Shown here: piece by piece, positions 25,349 to 34,110 of the stretch
How the letters are laid out: every line of letters begins with the position of its first letter
Position numbering within the stretch: position 1 is the first letter of the stretch
Source of the DNA: Pontibacter litorisediminis
Lineage (GTDB): Bacteria > Bacteroidota > Bacteroidia > Cytophagales > Hymenobacteraceae
Reading direction: 5' to 3'
Assembly (NCBI RefSeq): GCF_029360645.1
Contig: NZ_JARDUA010000002.1
Span: 781,546 to 845,545 of the forward strand
Length of the DNA: 64,000 nucleotides
Made by a program: the position numbers and the translations under genes
The notes under the pieces: generated by a model
Database searches by the model: none
The model's input: the letters and a program-made list of their open reading frames with translations, nothing else
What the model was told of the DNA's origin: nothing

Positions 25349-26284
25349 CTACAGCACCTGCCCCAGCCCAAACAACAGCACAAACAGCAGCGTGGTCATG
25401 GCCATTTGCTTTAAGTAAGGATCTAGCTCCCTTGAGGTCTGCTTGCGCCACACGTTTAGGCCGTTTACCAGCACCAGCGGCAGGGCAAGTATAAACAGCC
25501 ACTGCCACGGACTCTCGTAGTTCAGCAGCACGTAGGCAAAAGCGCTTAGAACACCGCCCGCCAGAAGTATAAGGTGATACACGCGCGCCTTCTTTGGCCC
25601 TAGGCGCACAGGTATAGAGCGCTTGCCGGCCAGCACATCAGAGCTGATGTCGCGGATGTTGTTGACGTTGAGCACGGCGGTAGAGAAGAAGCCGCAGACC
25701 AGCGCCGGAAGTATAACCGTAGGCTCCAGCGTCTGCGCCTGCAGAAAGTAAGTGCCCAGCACGCCCACCAGCCCAAAAAAGGTAAACACGAAAATATCGC
25801 CCAAGCCGGCATAGCCATAGGGCTTATCGCCGGCGGTGTAGTTGATGGCCGCCCAGATAGAGGCCAGCCCCAGCACCAGAAATAGCAGGAACAGCAGCAT
25901 GCCCTCGGCACCAAAAGCCACCCACAGCAGCCCCAGCCCCGACACCAGCGAGAGCAGGCTGAACACCAGCATCCCCTTTTTCATCTGTTCGGCCTGTATG
26001 TGCCCCGCCTGCACGGCGCGCATCGGCCCTTCCCGGTGCACACTGTCGGCCCCGTGCTTGGAGTCGCCGTAATCGTTGGCCAGGTTGGAGAGGATCTGCA
26101 AAAAAAGCGTGGTGAGCACGCAGAGGCCTACCACGGCGGCATTAAAATACCCGTTGGCAGCCGCCATAAAGCCGCCCATGCTGATACAGGAAAGGGCCAA
26201 GGGCAGGGTGCGTGGCCTAAAAGCCGAAATCCAGGCCTTCGCCAGGCCTGGATTTTGGGTACTAGTTTGTGGGGATGTATTCAA
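25349..26284 (-). CDS. menA: 1,4-dihydroxy-2-naphthoate polyprenyltransferase
   Basis: Attaches the isoprenoid tail in menaquinone synthesis at the inner membrane. 311 residues with about nine hydrophobic helices. The two Asp-rich substrate/Mg2+ motifs are NLANDYGDSKHGAD and NNIRDISSDVLAGKRS. The frame opens with TTG (26284); no ATG precedes the first conserved segment (ISAFRPRTLPLALS), so TTG is the likely start. A 12-bp hairpin (26227-26255) lies just inside the gene. Confidence 0.93.
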   Translation of the reverse strand: MNTSPQTSTQNPGLAKAWISAFRPRTLPLALSCISMGGFMAAANGYFNAAVVGLCVLTTLFLQILSNLANDYGDSKHGADSVHREGPMRAVQAGHIQAEQMKKGMLVFSLLSLVSGLGLLWVAFGAEGMLLFLLFLVLGLASIWAAINYTAGDKPYGYAGLGDIFVFTFFGLVGVLGTYFLQAQTLEPTVILPALVCGFFSTAVLNVNNIRDISSDVLAGKRSIPVRLGPKKARVYHLILLAGGVLSAFAYVLLNYESPWQWLFILALPLVLVNGLNVWRKQTSRELDPYLKQMAMTTLLFVLLFGLGQVL

Positions 26285-26376
26285 TTTCTGTTGATGCTAA
26301 AAACTGGCTGCTCTTACGCGCCACAAGAGCTAGGGCCTATAAAAGGCAAAAGCGGACGCTTGGGCCAGATAAAATA

Positions 26377-26970
26377 TTATTGCTTGATCGCGCTCAGCAG
26401 CTCCTCGTCCATCGGCTTCACTTTGGATGGGTAAAAGGCTACCACCTTGCCATCCTCGTCAACCAGGTACTTGCTGAAGTTCCAGCTCGGCTCCTCCTTG
26501 CCTGGGGCGTTTTGTGCCAGCCAGGTATAAAGCGGGTGCTGGTCCTCCCCCTTCACAGAGATCTTCTCCAGCATCTGGAACGTAACGCCGTAGTTCTTCT
26601 GGCAGAAAGAGGCGATCTCCTCGTTGGAGCCCGGTTCCTGGCCTCCAAAGTCATTTGCCGGGAAGCCAAGTATCACCACCTCGTTGCCATGTGCTTCGTG
26701 CAGCTTCTGCAGGTCTTCGTACTGCGGTGTGAAGCCGCACTCAGAGGCGGTGTTCACCAGCAATACCTTTTTGCCCTTGAACTGGGAGAAGTCCACGTCT
26801 TTGCCGTCCAGCGACTTCATCTTGAATGTATAAAACTCACTTGTCTTTGTAGTGGTGGTAGGTTCTGTAGCCATCGTTTCTTGTTTTAGGTTTGTGCTGC
26901 CCCCACTTGAGCAGGAAACAGATACACCTACTACAAGCACCAGCGCTAAAAGTTTATGCAGGTTTTTCAT
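26377..26970 (-). CDS. Glutathione peroxidase-family lipoprotein (thiol type)
   Basis: Peroxide reduction, probably thioredoxin-linked, outside the cytosol. 197 residues: signal with lipobox (VSVSC, Cys 20), a Thr-rich linker, then the Gpx fold with the catalytic NTASECGFTPQY (Cys 78, not selenocysteine), FPANDFGGQEPGSN (catalytic Gln) and PSWNFSKYLVDEDG (catalytic Trp-Asn). Lipid anchoring is unusual for the family at large but occurs in Bacteroidota. 92 bases upstream of menA on the same strand. Confidence 0.92.
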   Translation of the reverse strand: MKNLHKLLALVLVVGVSVSCSSGGSTNLKQETMATEPTTTTKTSEFYTFKMKSLDGKDVDFSQFKGKKVLLVNTASECGFTPQYEDLQKLHEAHGNEVVILGFPANDFGGQEPGSNEEIASFCQKNYGVTFQMLEKISVKGEDQHPLYTWLAQNAPGKEEPSWNFSKYLVDEDGKVVAFYPSKVKPMDEELLSAIKQ

Positions 26971-27101
26971 TTTAATGGTTTTTATGGCTTATGAAGTATG
27001 ATGAAACTTGTTGTATGCTTGTTCTGTAAGGTGCTACCTGGTGCACAGCCGTGGTCAGTTCCCCTGCGGGATAGTCACTGATCCGTCCCATCGTTACCTG
27101 C

Positions 27102-28892
27102 TTACATGCGCTCCGGCACCTCGATACCCAGCAGCTTCATGCTTTCGCGCACAAAGCGGGCTACCATGGCCGAGAGGGCGATGCGGAAGCTACGCGCCTG
27201 CTCATCGGTCTCGTTGAAGATCGAGATCTCCTGGTAGAAACGGTTGTAAGCCTTTGCCAGCTCGTAGGCGTAGTTAGCGATAATGGATGGCGCATACAGG
27301 TTACCGGCCTCCTTCACCACTGCCGGAAAGTTCACCAGCTGCGTGATCACATCCTGCTCCACCTCGTGCAGGTTCTCGAAATCCCCAAAAGAGGCAGGAT
27401 CATACTTGATGCCCATTTCACCGGCCTTGCGAAGTATGGCCGAAATACGGGCGTGCGTGTATTGGATAAAAGGCCCGGTGTTGCCCCGGAAGTCAATGGA
27501 CTCCTGCGGGTTAAACAGCATGCGCTTCTTCGGGTCCACTTTCAGGAGGAAGTATTTCAGGGCGCCCATGGCCAGGGTATGGTACAGCTCCTGCGCCTGC
27601 TCCGGCGTGAAGCCCTCAATCTTGCCCAGTTCCTCAGTTTGCTGGCGAGCCGTATCGATCATCTCCTGCACCAGTTCGTCGGCGTCCACCACGGTGCCCT
27701 CTCTGGATTTCATCTTGCCGGAAGGCAGGTCCACCATGCCGTAAGACAGGTGGTAAATTCCGTCTGCATAAGGTTTGCCCAGTTTCTTCAGCGTGGCCTT
27801 CAGTACCTGGAAGTGGTAGTTCTGCTCATCGGCCACCACGTACACCGACTGGTCGTAAGGGAAGTCATTATACTTCAGCTCGGCGGTACCCAAATCCTGG
27901 GTGATGTATACCGAGGTGCCATCGGCACGCAGCAGTAGCTTTTCGTCCAGCCCTTCGTCTGTCAGGTCTACCCACGCCGAACCGTTTTCCTTTTTGAAGA
28001 ACACTTCCTTCTCCAGGCCTTCCTCCACGCGTGCCTTCCCTAAAGTATAGGTCTCCGACTCGTAGTAGAACTTATCAAAATCAACGCCGATGGTGCGGTA
28101 GGTTTCGTCGAAGCCGGCGTACACCCAGCCGTTCATCATCTTCCAAAGCTTTACCACGTGCGCATCGCCCTGCTCCCACTTCAGCAGCATTTCCTGCGCC
28201 TCCAGCATCCAGGGAGCTTTTTTCTTGGCCTCCTCTTTGTCCATGCCCTGCTCTACCAGTGCATCAATCTGCTCCTTATAAGCCCTGTCGAACAGCACGT
28301 AGTACTTGCCCACCAGGTGGTCTCCCTTCAGGCCGCTGCTCTCAGGTGTTTCGTCGTGGCCCAGCTTCTCGTAGGCCAGCATCGACTTGCAAATGTGGAT
28401 ACCGCGGTCGTTCACCAGGTTCACCTTCATCACCTTGTGGCCGTTGGCCTTCAGGATCTCGGCCACCGAGTAGCCCAGGAAGTTGTTGCGCAGGTGGCCC
28501 AGGTGCAGCGGCTTGTTGGTGTTCGGAGAGGAGTACTCCACCATCACGTTGCGGCCGCTCGGCTCGCCATAGCCATAGTCTGCATCAGACATGATGCCGC
28601 CGAAAAGGCGCAGCCACTCCCGCTCCTCCACCTCCAGGTTCAGGAAGCCCTTTACCACGTTAAAGTCTTTTACTTCTTTAGCGTGCTCCTTCAGGTACTC
28701 GCCCAGGGCCTGCCCGATCTGCTCAGGGCCTTTGCCCACCTGCTTGGTGTAGGGGAAGGTAACGAAGGTGAACGAGCCGGCAAACTCCTTGCGGGTAGGT
28801 TGCAGGGCTATGGCAATGGCATCAACGGTGATTCCGAACAGGGCTTGCAGCGCCTGGCTTATACTTTGGCTAATGGCGTTTTGTAAGTGCAT
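27102..28892 (-). CDS. argS: Arginyl-tRNA synthetase
   Basis: Class I synthetase, 596 residues, cytosolic. N-terminal Add1 domain; HIGH-type motif in SPNTNKPLHLGHLRNN; KMSKS-type motif in GKMKSREGTVVDADEL; C-terminal anticodon-binding helices with AYELAKAYNRFYQE and the terminal MKLLGIEVPERM typical of ArgS. Five bases downstream of the arginase gene, so the two form an operon that joins arginine use in translation and breakdown. Confidence 0.97.
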   Translation of the reverse strand: MHLQNAISQSISQALQALFGITVDAIAIALQPTRKEFAGSFTFVTFPYTKQVGKGPEQIGQALGEYLKEHAKEVKDFNVVKGFLNLEVEEREWLRLFGGIMSDADYGYGEPSGRNVMVEYSSPNTNKPLHLGHLRNNFLGYSVAEILKANGHKVMKVNLVNDRGIHICKSMLAYEKLGHDETPESSGLKGDHLVGKYYVLFDRAYKEQIDALVEQGMDKEEAKKKAPWMLEAQEMLLKWEQGDAHVVKLWKMMNGWVYAGFDETYRTIGVDFDKFYYESETYTLGKARVEEGLEKEVFFKKENGSAWVDLTDEGLDEKLLLRADGTSVYITQDLGTAELKYNDFPYDQSVYVVADEQNYHFQVLKATLKKLGKPYADGIYHLSYGMVDLPSGKMKSREGTVVDADELVQEMIDTARQQTEELGKIEGFTPEQAQELYHTLAMGALKYFLLKVDPKKRMLFNPQESIDFRGNTGPFIQYTHARISAILRKAGEMGIKYDPASFGDFENLHEVEQDVITQLVNFPAVVKEAGNLYAPSIIANYAYELAKAYNRFYQEISIFNETDEQARSFRIALSAMVARFVRESMKLLGIEVPERM

Positions 28893-28897
28893 TACTA

Positions 28898-29866
28898 TTA
28901 TATGGCTGTACTTTTAGATTCTTTTTGTAGGATAGCCTCTGTGGCTGTCTCAAGTATGTCGAAGGCGTTCTCTGCCATGGTGTTCTCGGTGTCCAGCGTC
29001 GGGTTAATTTCCGTCATCTCGTAACACACCACGCGCGGGTCCTGCAGCAGCAGGTAGTTCAGCTCCTTGGCCTGCGTTACGGTAAGGCCGGTCTCCACGG
29101 GCGTGCCCGTGCCTTTCGAGAACTTGGAGTCGAGGCTGTCCACGTCGAACGATACGTAGATGATGTCGCAGTCTTGCAGGCGCTCCAGGGCCTCCTGCGC
29201 TACCTGTGGTATGCCTTTCTGGTTCACCTCATCATACGTAAAGTTCTTGATCCCATACTTACTGATGAAGTAATCTTCCGGCTCCTCCGTGTCGCGCACT
29301 ACGATGTAAACCAGGTGCTCCGGCTTCAGCTTCGGGCCATCGTAGCCCAACTTTTTCAGCGAGTTCCAGAAGAATACGGTTTCCGGGGCCGGGTCGTTTA
29401 TCTGGCGATCCAGGTTATCGATGTTCAGGGCCATGGCCAGCGGCATGCCGTGCACGTTGCCCGACGGCGAGGTATACGGCGAGTGGATATCGGCGTGCGC
29501 ATCGATCCAGATCACCCCTAAAGTTTTATCCGGGTAGGCGGCTTTTATACCAGCAATGGTACCGTGTGCGTTAGAATGATCACCGGACAGAACCAAAGGA
29601 AACATGCCGATGTTGATGGTTTGCTCCACGGCATTGGCAATGTTCTTCTGCACCGTCAGGATGCTGTCGATGCGGTGCGCGTTCGGGAATACATCTTTGT
29701 CAAATAAAGTATAGTTCAGATCCGGTACGCTGATAGAGTTAAACCGCTTGAAATAGTCAGAACCCTTGTCCCAGCAAGCTACGCGTAATGCCTCTATTCC
29801 CATGCTGGCCCCACGTGTTCCGGCCCCCAGCTCAGACCTGACTTCTATCAGTTTTACTTTTTTCAT
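28898..29866 (-). CDS. Arginase/ureohydrolase family enzyme
   Basis: 322 residues from the ATG at 29866; eight in-frame codons upstream are ignored. Binuclear Mn2+ site motifs: LSGDHSNAHGT, IWIDAHADIHSP and YVSFDVDSLDS. The N-terminal LGAGTRGASMGIEALR also fits arginases. Substrate could be arginine (giving ornithine and urea) or a related guanidino compound; the neighbours argS and arginine decarboxylase favour arginine. Confidence 0.87.
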   Translation of the reverse strand: MKKVKLIEVRSELGAGTRGASMGIEALRVACWDKGSDYFKRFNSISVPDLNYTLFDKDVFPNAHRIDSILTVQKNIANAVEQTINIGMFPLVLSGDHSNAHGTIAGIKAAYPDKTLGVIWIDAHADIHSPYTSPSGNVHGMPLAMALNIDNLDRQINDPAPETVFFWNSLKKLGYDGPKLKPEHLVYIVVRDTEEPEDYFISKYGIKNFTYDEVNQKGIPQVAQEALERLQDCDIIYVSFDVDSLDSKFSKGTGTPVETGLTVTQAKELNYLLLQDPRVVCYEMTEINPTLDTENTMAENAFDILETATEAILQKESKSTAI

Positions 29867-29946
29867 AGATTTAGAACAAACTTTTTGCAAAGATGGTAAA
29901 ATACGATCAATATTGCATGTTTTCTTAATTTCCCCTAACCAACAGA

Positions 29947-31341
29947 ATGGATAAATATACGGATCTGATCCACCAAACTTTTGATTTCCCTACTGAAGAG
30001 TTTACGGTAGAAGATAATGAGTTGCTGTTTAACGGTATCCCCCTGATGGACATTATTAAGCAGTACGGCACCCCCCTTAAACTGACTTACCTGCCAAAGA
30101 TCGGCTCGCAGATACAGAAGGCCAAGCGCATGTTTAACGAAAGCATGCAAAAGCTCGATTACAAGGGCACTTATACGTACTGCTACTGCACCAAGGCCTC
30201 TCACTTCTCCTTTGTAATGGAGGAGGCCCTGAAGAACGGCGTGCACATCGAGACCTCCTCCGGCTACGACATGGAGATCGTAAAGGCGCTGTACAAGAAA
30301 GGCAAAATCGATAAGAACACCTACATTATCTGCAACGGCTTTAAGCGCGAGCGCTACCGTCACCACATATCCGGGCTTATAAACGATGGCTTCGTGAACT
30401 GCATGCCGATACTCGACCACCTGGGCGAAATCGACTACTACAAGGAGCACGTTAAGGTAAAGGCCAAAGTTGGCATCCGCCTGGCCTCCGACGAGGAACC
30501 GAAGTTCGAGTTTTACACGTCGCGCCTGGGTGTGCGCTATAACGACGTGATCGACCTGTATGAGCAGCAGATAAAGCCGGATGAGCGGTTTGAGCTGAAA
30601 ATGCTGCATTACTTTATCAACACCGGTATAAAGGACACTTCCTACTACTGGTCGGAACTGAGCCGCTTTGTGCATAAGTATGCCGAGGTGAAGAAAGTAT
30701 GCCCTGAGCTGGACACGATCGACATCGGCGGCGGCTTCCCGATCAAGACCTCTATCCAGGCGGATTATGATTACCGCTACATGACGGAGGAGATCCTGCG
30801 CACCATCAAGCGTATTTGCAACGAGGAGGGCGTGCCGGAGCCAAATATCTTCACGGAGTTCGGCATCTTTACCGTGGGTGAGAGCGCGGCTAACATCTAC
30901 TCCATCCTGGACGAGAAACTGCAGAACGACAAGGAGCTGTGGTACATGATCGACGGTTCGTTTATCACCAACCTGCCGGATGCCTGGGCCCTGAACCAGC
31001 GCTGGCCGCTCCTGGCCGTGAATCATTGGAACAAGGAATACCGTAAGGTACAACTAGGCGGCATGACCTGCGACAGCCAGGATTATTACAATTCCGAAAT
31101 GCACTCTTTCCAGGTGTTCCTGCCGAAGATTCCGAAGGGCGAGCCGCTGTACATCGGCTTTTTCCATACGGGAGCGTACCAGGAGCAACTGAGTGGCTAC
31201 GGCGGCATCAAACACTGCCTGATTCCTGCACCACAGCACATTCTGATCGACAGAGACGAGAATGGAAACTTGAAGCACTGGCAATTTGCGCCGGAGCAGT
31301 CGAGCGAATCGATGATGCGAATTTTGGGTTATGAAGTATAG
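29947..31341 (+). CDS. speA: Arginine decarboxylase (PLP fold III, Bacteroidota type)
   Basis: Makes agmatine from arginine, first step of polyamine synthesis. 464 residues, shorter than the 630-residue E. coli SpeA. PLP lysine probably Lys 83 in YCYCTKASHFSFV; glycine loop DIDGGGFPIKTS-type in TIDIGGGFPIKTS; C-terminal active-site Cys in GGMTCDSQD and the GAYQEQLSGYGG segment. Divergent from arginase-argS across 80 bases, so one small region controls both arms of arginine use. Confidence 0.87.
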   Translation: MDKYTDLIHQTFDFPTEEFTVEDNELLFNGIPLMDIIKQYGTPLKLTYLPKIGSQIQKAKRMFNESMQKLDYKGTYTYCYCTKASHFSFVMEEALKNGVHIETSSGYDMEIVKALYKKGKIDKNTYIICNGFKRERYRHHISGLINDGFVNCMPILDHLGEIDYYKEHVKVKAKVGIRLASDEEPKFEFYTSRLGVRYNDVIDLYEQQIKPDERFELKMLHYFINTGIKDTSYYWSELSRFVHKYAEVKKVCPELDTIDIGGGFPIKTSIQADYDYRYMTEEILRTIKRICNEEGVPEPNIFTEFGIFTVGESAANIYSILDEKLQNDKELWYMIDGSFITNLPDAWALNQRWPLLAVNHWNKEYRKVQLGGMTCDSQDYYNSEMHSFQVFLPKIPKGEPLYIGFFHTGAYQEQLSGYGGIKHCLIPAPQHILIDRDENGNLKHWQFAPEQSSESMMRILGYEV

Positions 31342-31370
31342 GCCACTGCCTATATTTTTGAAACACTTTT

Positions 31371-31400
31371 TTTGCTTTTAAAGTATTTATACTATTTTTG
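31371..31400 (+). promoter_or_regulatory. Promoter of small lipoprotein gene
   Basis: TTTG (31371-31374), 18 bases, TATTTTTG (31393-31400); a start site near 31407 would give a 20-base leader. Confidence 0.65.
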
Positions 31401-31426
31401 GTGTGAAACCCTTCAAATACTATATC

Positions 31427-31594
31427 ATGAAGAAAGTTATTCTATTAGGTAGCTTGTGCCTGGCAATGGGCATGGCCTCTTGCAAAACGTATTGCCCGGC
31501 TTACAACTACGCCAGCGTTGAAACACCGGCGCAGGAAAAGGCAGCTGTAACCGCCTCGGCTGAGGAGTTGGCTACAGAGCAAGCCAGCATCTAA
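31427..31594 (+). CDS. Small lipoprotein
   Basis: 55 residues from the ATG at 31427, preceded by a good promoter and followed by a terminator. Signal MKKVILLGSLCLAMGMASC with a lipobox; mature part starts CKTYCPAYNYASVE and ends in an Ala/Glu-rich tail. The CxxYCPAY-type start is seen in small Bacteroidota lipoproteins of unknown role. The upstream in-frame ATG (31403) is not used because it would precede the signal. Confidence 0.75.
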   Translation: MKKVILLGSLCLAMGMASCKTYCPAYNYASVETPAQEKAAVTASAEELATEQASI

Positions 31595-31632
31595 CTCCCC
31601 CTACTTGCGAAAAACTACTGAACCATACATAT

Positions 31633-31660
31633 AAAACCGGCTCTTGGGCCGGTTTTTTTG
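31633..31660 (+). terminator. Terminator of small lipoprotein gene
   Basis: AAAACCGGC pairs with GCCGGTTTT (9 bp, six-base loop) followed by further T. Confidence 0.9.
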
Positions 31661-31696
31661 TTTTAGGGAAGCGGCACGAGTTATACTTTACTTACG

Positions 31697-32359
31697 CTAG
31701 TAGTATATTTCCGCCTTCAGCTGTGGCGAAACAAGCTTATGCTTCCCGAAGGTAACGTTACCAAGTGTTGGCAATTTGGCCAGTTTATGCGTAAACGCCT
31801 CTTTCTCTACGTTGGATGACACCTGCTCTCCATCCCCATCGCACTCCTCATACTGCTTCTCATAGCTTACCCTACCCGTAGATAGGTTAAAGTCTGATTT
31901 GGTGAAGTACTCACAGGGTTTGCCGTAGACGCTGGTTCTGCCGATAAGGAAAAAATCTCCGTTTTGAAATCTATACTTGTGGGTCTCGCGCCATTTCCAG
32001 CTACTGCCCCCGAAATGGTGGATTTTTAAAATACCACTTTCTATCGCAATGCCCTCAAACGGGTCGCCCATCATGTCGCCTTCTTCGCTCCTGAGCACAG
32101 CATTCTCAGACGTTTGCCATACTTGCCACTCCTTGCCTTTTCGCTTATAGATGTGTAGTTGCCGAATGTTGCCTTCTCCGGTTTTTCGGCTAGTATTATA
32201 AACTACTACTTTTTCGGGGATACCATCTTTATCGAGGTCGCCTGTTGCTTCTGCAAGTATTTCGAGGCTTTTGTACTGTTCAGGGTGGGTAACCTGTGCA
32301 TGGCCGGGGAGGCACACTCTAAGGCAAAGGAGAAGCAACGTAAGTACAGGTTTGTTCAT
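31697..32359 (-). CDS. Secreted hypothetical protein
   Basis: 220 residues from the ATG at 32359 with a signal peptide (MNKPVLTLLLLCLRVCLPGHAQ). The mature part begins with an FG-GAP/EF-like segment EATGDLDKDGIPEKVVVYN, then a beta-rich region with HHFGGSSWKWRETHKYRFQ. Similar secreted proteins with a GDLDxDGxPE loop near the N-terminus occur in Bacteroidota; function unknown. Its start is 15 bases from the edge of the attC-like repeat at 32374. Confidence 0.7.
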   Translation of the reverse strand: MNKPVLTLLLLCLRVCLPGHAQVTHPEQYKSLEILAEATGDLDKDGIPEKVVVYNTSRKTGEGNIRQLHIYKRKGKEWQVWQTSENAVLRSEEGDMMGDPFEGIAIESGILKIHHFGGSSWKWRETHKYRFQNGDFFLIGRTSVYGKPCEYFTKSDFNLSTGRVSYEKQYEECDGDGEQVSSNVEKEAFTHKLAKLPTLGNVTFGKHKLVSPQLKAEIYY

Positions 32360-32373
32360 ACATAGGATTTTGT

Positions 32374-32436
32374 GCAACGGATTTGGCCATAAGGCGGCGT
32401 AGCAGGCTTATGGGTGTGGTTGTACCTAGTTATTCT
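32374..32436 (-). repeat. attC-like repeat, copy 1
   Basis: On the minus strand: GGTACAAC, five bases, CCATAAG, 13-base loop, CTTATGG, seven bases, CGTTGC. Outer CAAC/GTTG and inner CCATAAG/CTTATGG are nested inverted repeats with unequal spacers, the geometry of an integron attC site, though the ends do not fit the strict RYYYAAC/GTTRRRY consensus. It sits between the stop of one orphan gene and the start of the next. Confidence 0.5.
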
Positions 32437-32828
32437 ATTTTAATTATATCAAGCCTGTTGATTTTCCAGTAGATAAACTCGCCAACCACTTTTTTATCAG
32501 ATGTCCAATTGCCTGTTTCCAATTCTATATCTCCAAAGTCAATAACTACAGGCTCAATAGATTTTATTTGTCCATACCCTTCGTATTCCCAATCATTTGT
32601 GGATTTTACTAGCTTTTTTTCTTCGTTCTTATTCTCACCAAAAAGTATATTCCAATCAAGGTCTTCATTAATCGAATCAAACTCAACGTTAATGACTTCT
32701 CCCTTAATAAACTCTTCTCCATAAGTAAAGGCAGATATAGGGCAGCCGTCTTTTGCTTTTACCGTAACTGTACCTTCAGCAGGTTCCTTTCCTAAAAACC
32801 AATCTATTTGAAGAACTTCTACTTTCAT
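32430..32828 (-). CDS. AT-rich orphan hypothetical protein
   Basis: 132 residues from the ATG at 32828, cytosolic by appearance, acidic, with WFLGKEPAEGTVTVKAKDGCPI near the start and FIYWKINRLDIIKIE at the end (cut). Base composition is clearly more AT-rich than the neighbours, suggesting recent acquisition. It lies between two attC-like repeats, with the stop codon overlapping copy 1. No family recognised; function unknown. Confidence 0.6.
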   Translation of the reverse strand: MKVEVLQIDWFLGKEPAEGTVTVKAKDGCPISAFTYGEEFIKGEVINVEFDSINEDLDWNILFGENKNEEKKLVKSTNDWEYEGYGQIKSIEPVVIDFGDIELETGNWTSDKKVVGEFIYWKINRLDIIKIE

Positions 32829-32842
32829 AATTTTAACTGGGG

Positions 32843-32903
32843 ACAACGTACTTGGCTATGAGGTGGCATAGCTACCTTATAGGTTTTGTTGTAGCTCGTT
32901 ATT
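32843..32903 (-). repeat. attC-like repeat, copy 2
   Basis: On the minus strand: CTACAAC, five bases, CTATAAGGT, nine-base loop, ACCTCATAG, seven bases, CGTTGT. Same spacing and position as copy 1 (TTGGCYATRAGGYGGC shared on the plus strand). It overlaps the stop codon of the upstream gene, as attC sites often do. Confidence 0.5.
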
Positions 32904-33317
32904 TTTTCCTTTTACAGTCAGTTCCAAAGGTATAAATCCTGTTACAGTTTCATGAGAACCCTTCACTGTTCTTGCTTCTGTTTCAATGAAAAGAATTGAT
33001 GAATCTGGACTTACTATTTCAAACACTCGAAATTTTGAACCTAAATCAACCAATCTTACTTTTTCTAAATCAAAACCTAAAGTATCAGAATCACTCAAGT
33101 AATAATCACGAATCAACTCTGCAGTTCTTTTATCCTTACCGATAAAAACGTAATTACCTTTTTTAAGCGCTGTACCCGATACTTTAATTTCTCCCTGATA
33201 GATTACAGATTGGTTTTTCTTCAGAGATTGCAAGAGAACTATCGGATACATTAATAAGGCTAAGATTACCCCTATGAAACCTACCGCTATACAAAGCTTT
33301 AAGTATTTCTTCATCAT
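32877..33317 (-). CDS. AT-rich orphan membrane-anchored protein
   Basis: 146 residues. A single N-terminal hydrophobic helix (about residues 7-29, CIAVGFIGVILALLMYPIVL) followed by an extracytoplasmic beta-rich domain with VIYQGEIKVSGTALKKGNYV and DLEKVRLVDLGSKFRVFEI. AT-rich like its neighbour. Start ATG at 33317 (a second ATG follows). GTTGT again lies just upstream of the start (33333-33337), as for the other two genes of this block. No family recognised. Confidence 0.65.
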   Translation of the reverse strand: MMKKYLKLCIAVGFIGVILALLMYPIVLLQSLKKNQSVIYQGEIKVSGTALKKGNYVFIGKDKRTAELIRDYYLSDSDTLGFDLEKVRLVDLGSKFRVFEIVSPDSSILFIETEARTVKGSHETVTGFIPLELTVKGKNNELQQNL

Positions 33318-33444
33318 TAATTAGAATGTGCTACAACTACCAGATAAACGTAAACATACGCTTATCTGCTCTATATGAGGGACTGTCTTTCCTGCTTTCA
33401 AACCTTCCCTGCCTCCTAGGCATACCCAAAATAGCACACATTCC

Positions 33445-33975
33445 CTATACTTCCCCAGCCTTGCTTTCTACAATAAACTGCGCCGCCTCCCACAGATCAC
33501 GTAGCTGCCAAACATGCGCGCCGGACTTATACTTATCGCCTACCAGTATACCCCGTACCCCTACTTTCTCGGCAGCCTCTAAGTCGCGGATGGAGTCGCC
33601 CACGAGCCAGCTTTGGTCAGGATCTATGTTATACTTGGCAATGGCCTTTTCCAACATCAGGCTGTCAGGCTTACGGGAGAGGGATGCGGAGTAGCTGGGG
33701 TGCCCGGGCGCCATGTAGTGCGCATCAATCAGGGACTCGCAGGAGCCCTGCAGCTTCTGGTGGCATGCCAGCACATCCTCTTTTTTGTACAATCCTTTGG
33801 CCACGCCCCCCTGGTTTGTAACCACGATTAGCAGATAGCCGTTCTTCTTCAACAACCTAAGCGCCTCTGGCACACCGGGCAGCACCTCAAAATCTTCCAG
33901 CGCATACGTATAGTCGCCCCGCTCACGGTTCAGCACACCATCGCGGTCCAGGAAAACGCACTTTTGCTTTTGCAT
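33445..33975 (-). CDS. HAD-IIIA phosphatase, GmhB-like
   Basis: 176 residues, length of D-glycero-D-manno-heptose 1,7-bisphosphate phosphatase. HAD motif I is FLDRDGVLNRE (Asp 10 and Asp 12), motif II VVTNQGGVAKG, motif III/IV KPDSLMLEKA and WLVGDSIRDLEAAEKVG. GmhB normally has a zinc-binding loop with four Cys/His before KP; here the loop reads APGHPSYSASLSRKPDS and has no Cys. Possibly LPS-core heptose or another histidinol-phosphate-like substrate. Confidence 0.8.
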   Translation of the reverse strand: MQKQKCVFLDRDGVLNRERGDYTYALEDFEVLPGVPEALRLLKKNGYLLIVVTNQGGVAKGLYKKEDVLACHQKLQGSCESLIDAHYMAPGHPSYSASLSRKPDSLMLEKAIAKYNIDPDQSWLVGDSIRDLEAAEKVGVRGILVGDKYKSGAHVWQLRDLWEAAQFIVESKAGEV

Positions 33976-34110
33976 GTGGTACAGTTCTGTGGGTGAAGCG
34001 CTAAATTACGCAAATAAACGTTTAAGCTAATATGGGTGAGCCCGGTACTAGCCTGGCAACCGGCGGAAAAAGTGCCTTAAAGTATAACACCAACAGGAAC
34101 AGCAGCAGAG

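Noticed and set aside
32374..32903. Canonical integron attC sites
   Set aside because: Ends do not fit RYYYAAC/GTTRRRY exactly and no integrase is in view; reported only as attC-like.
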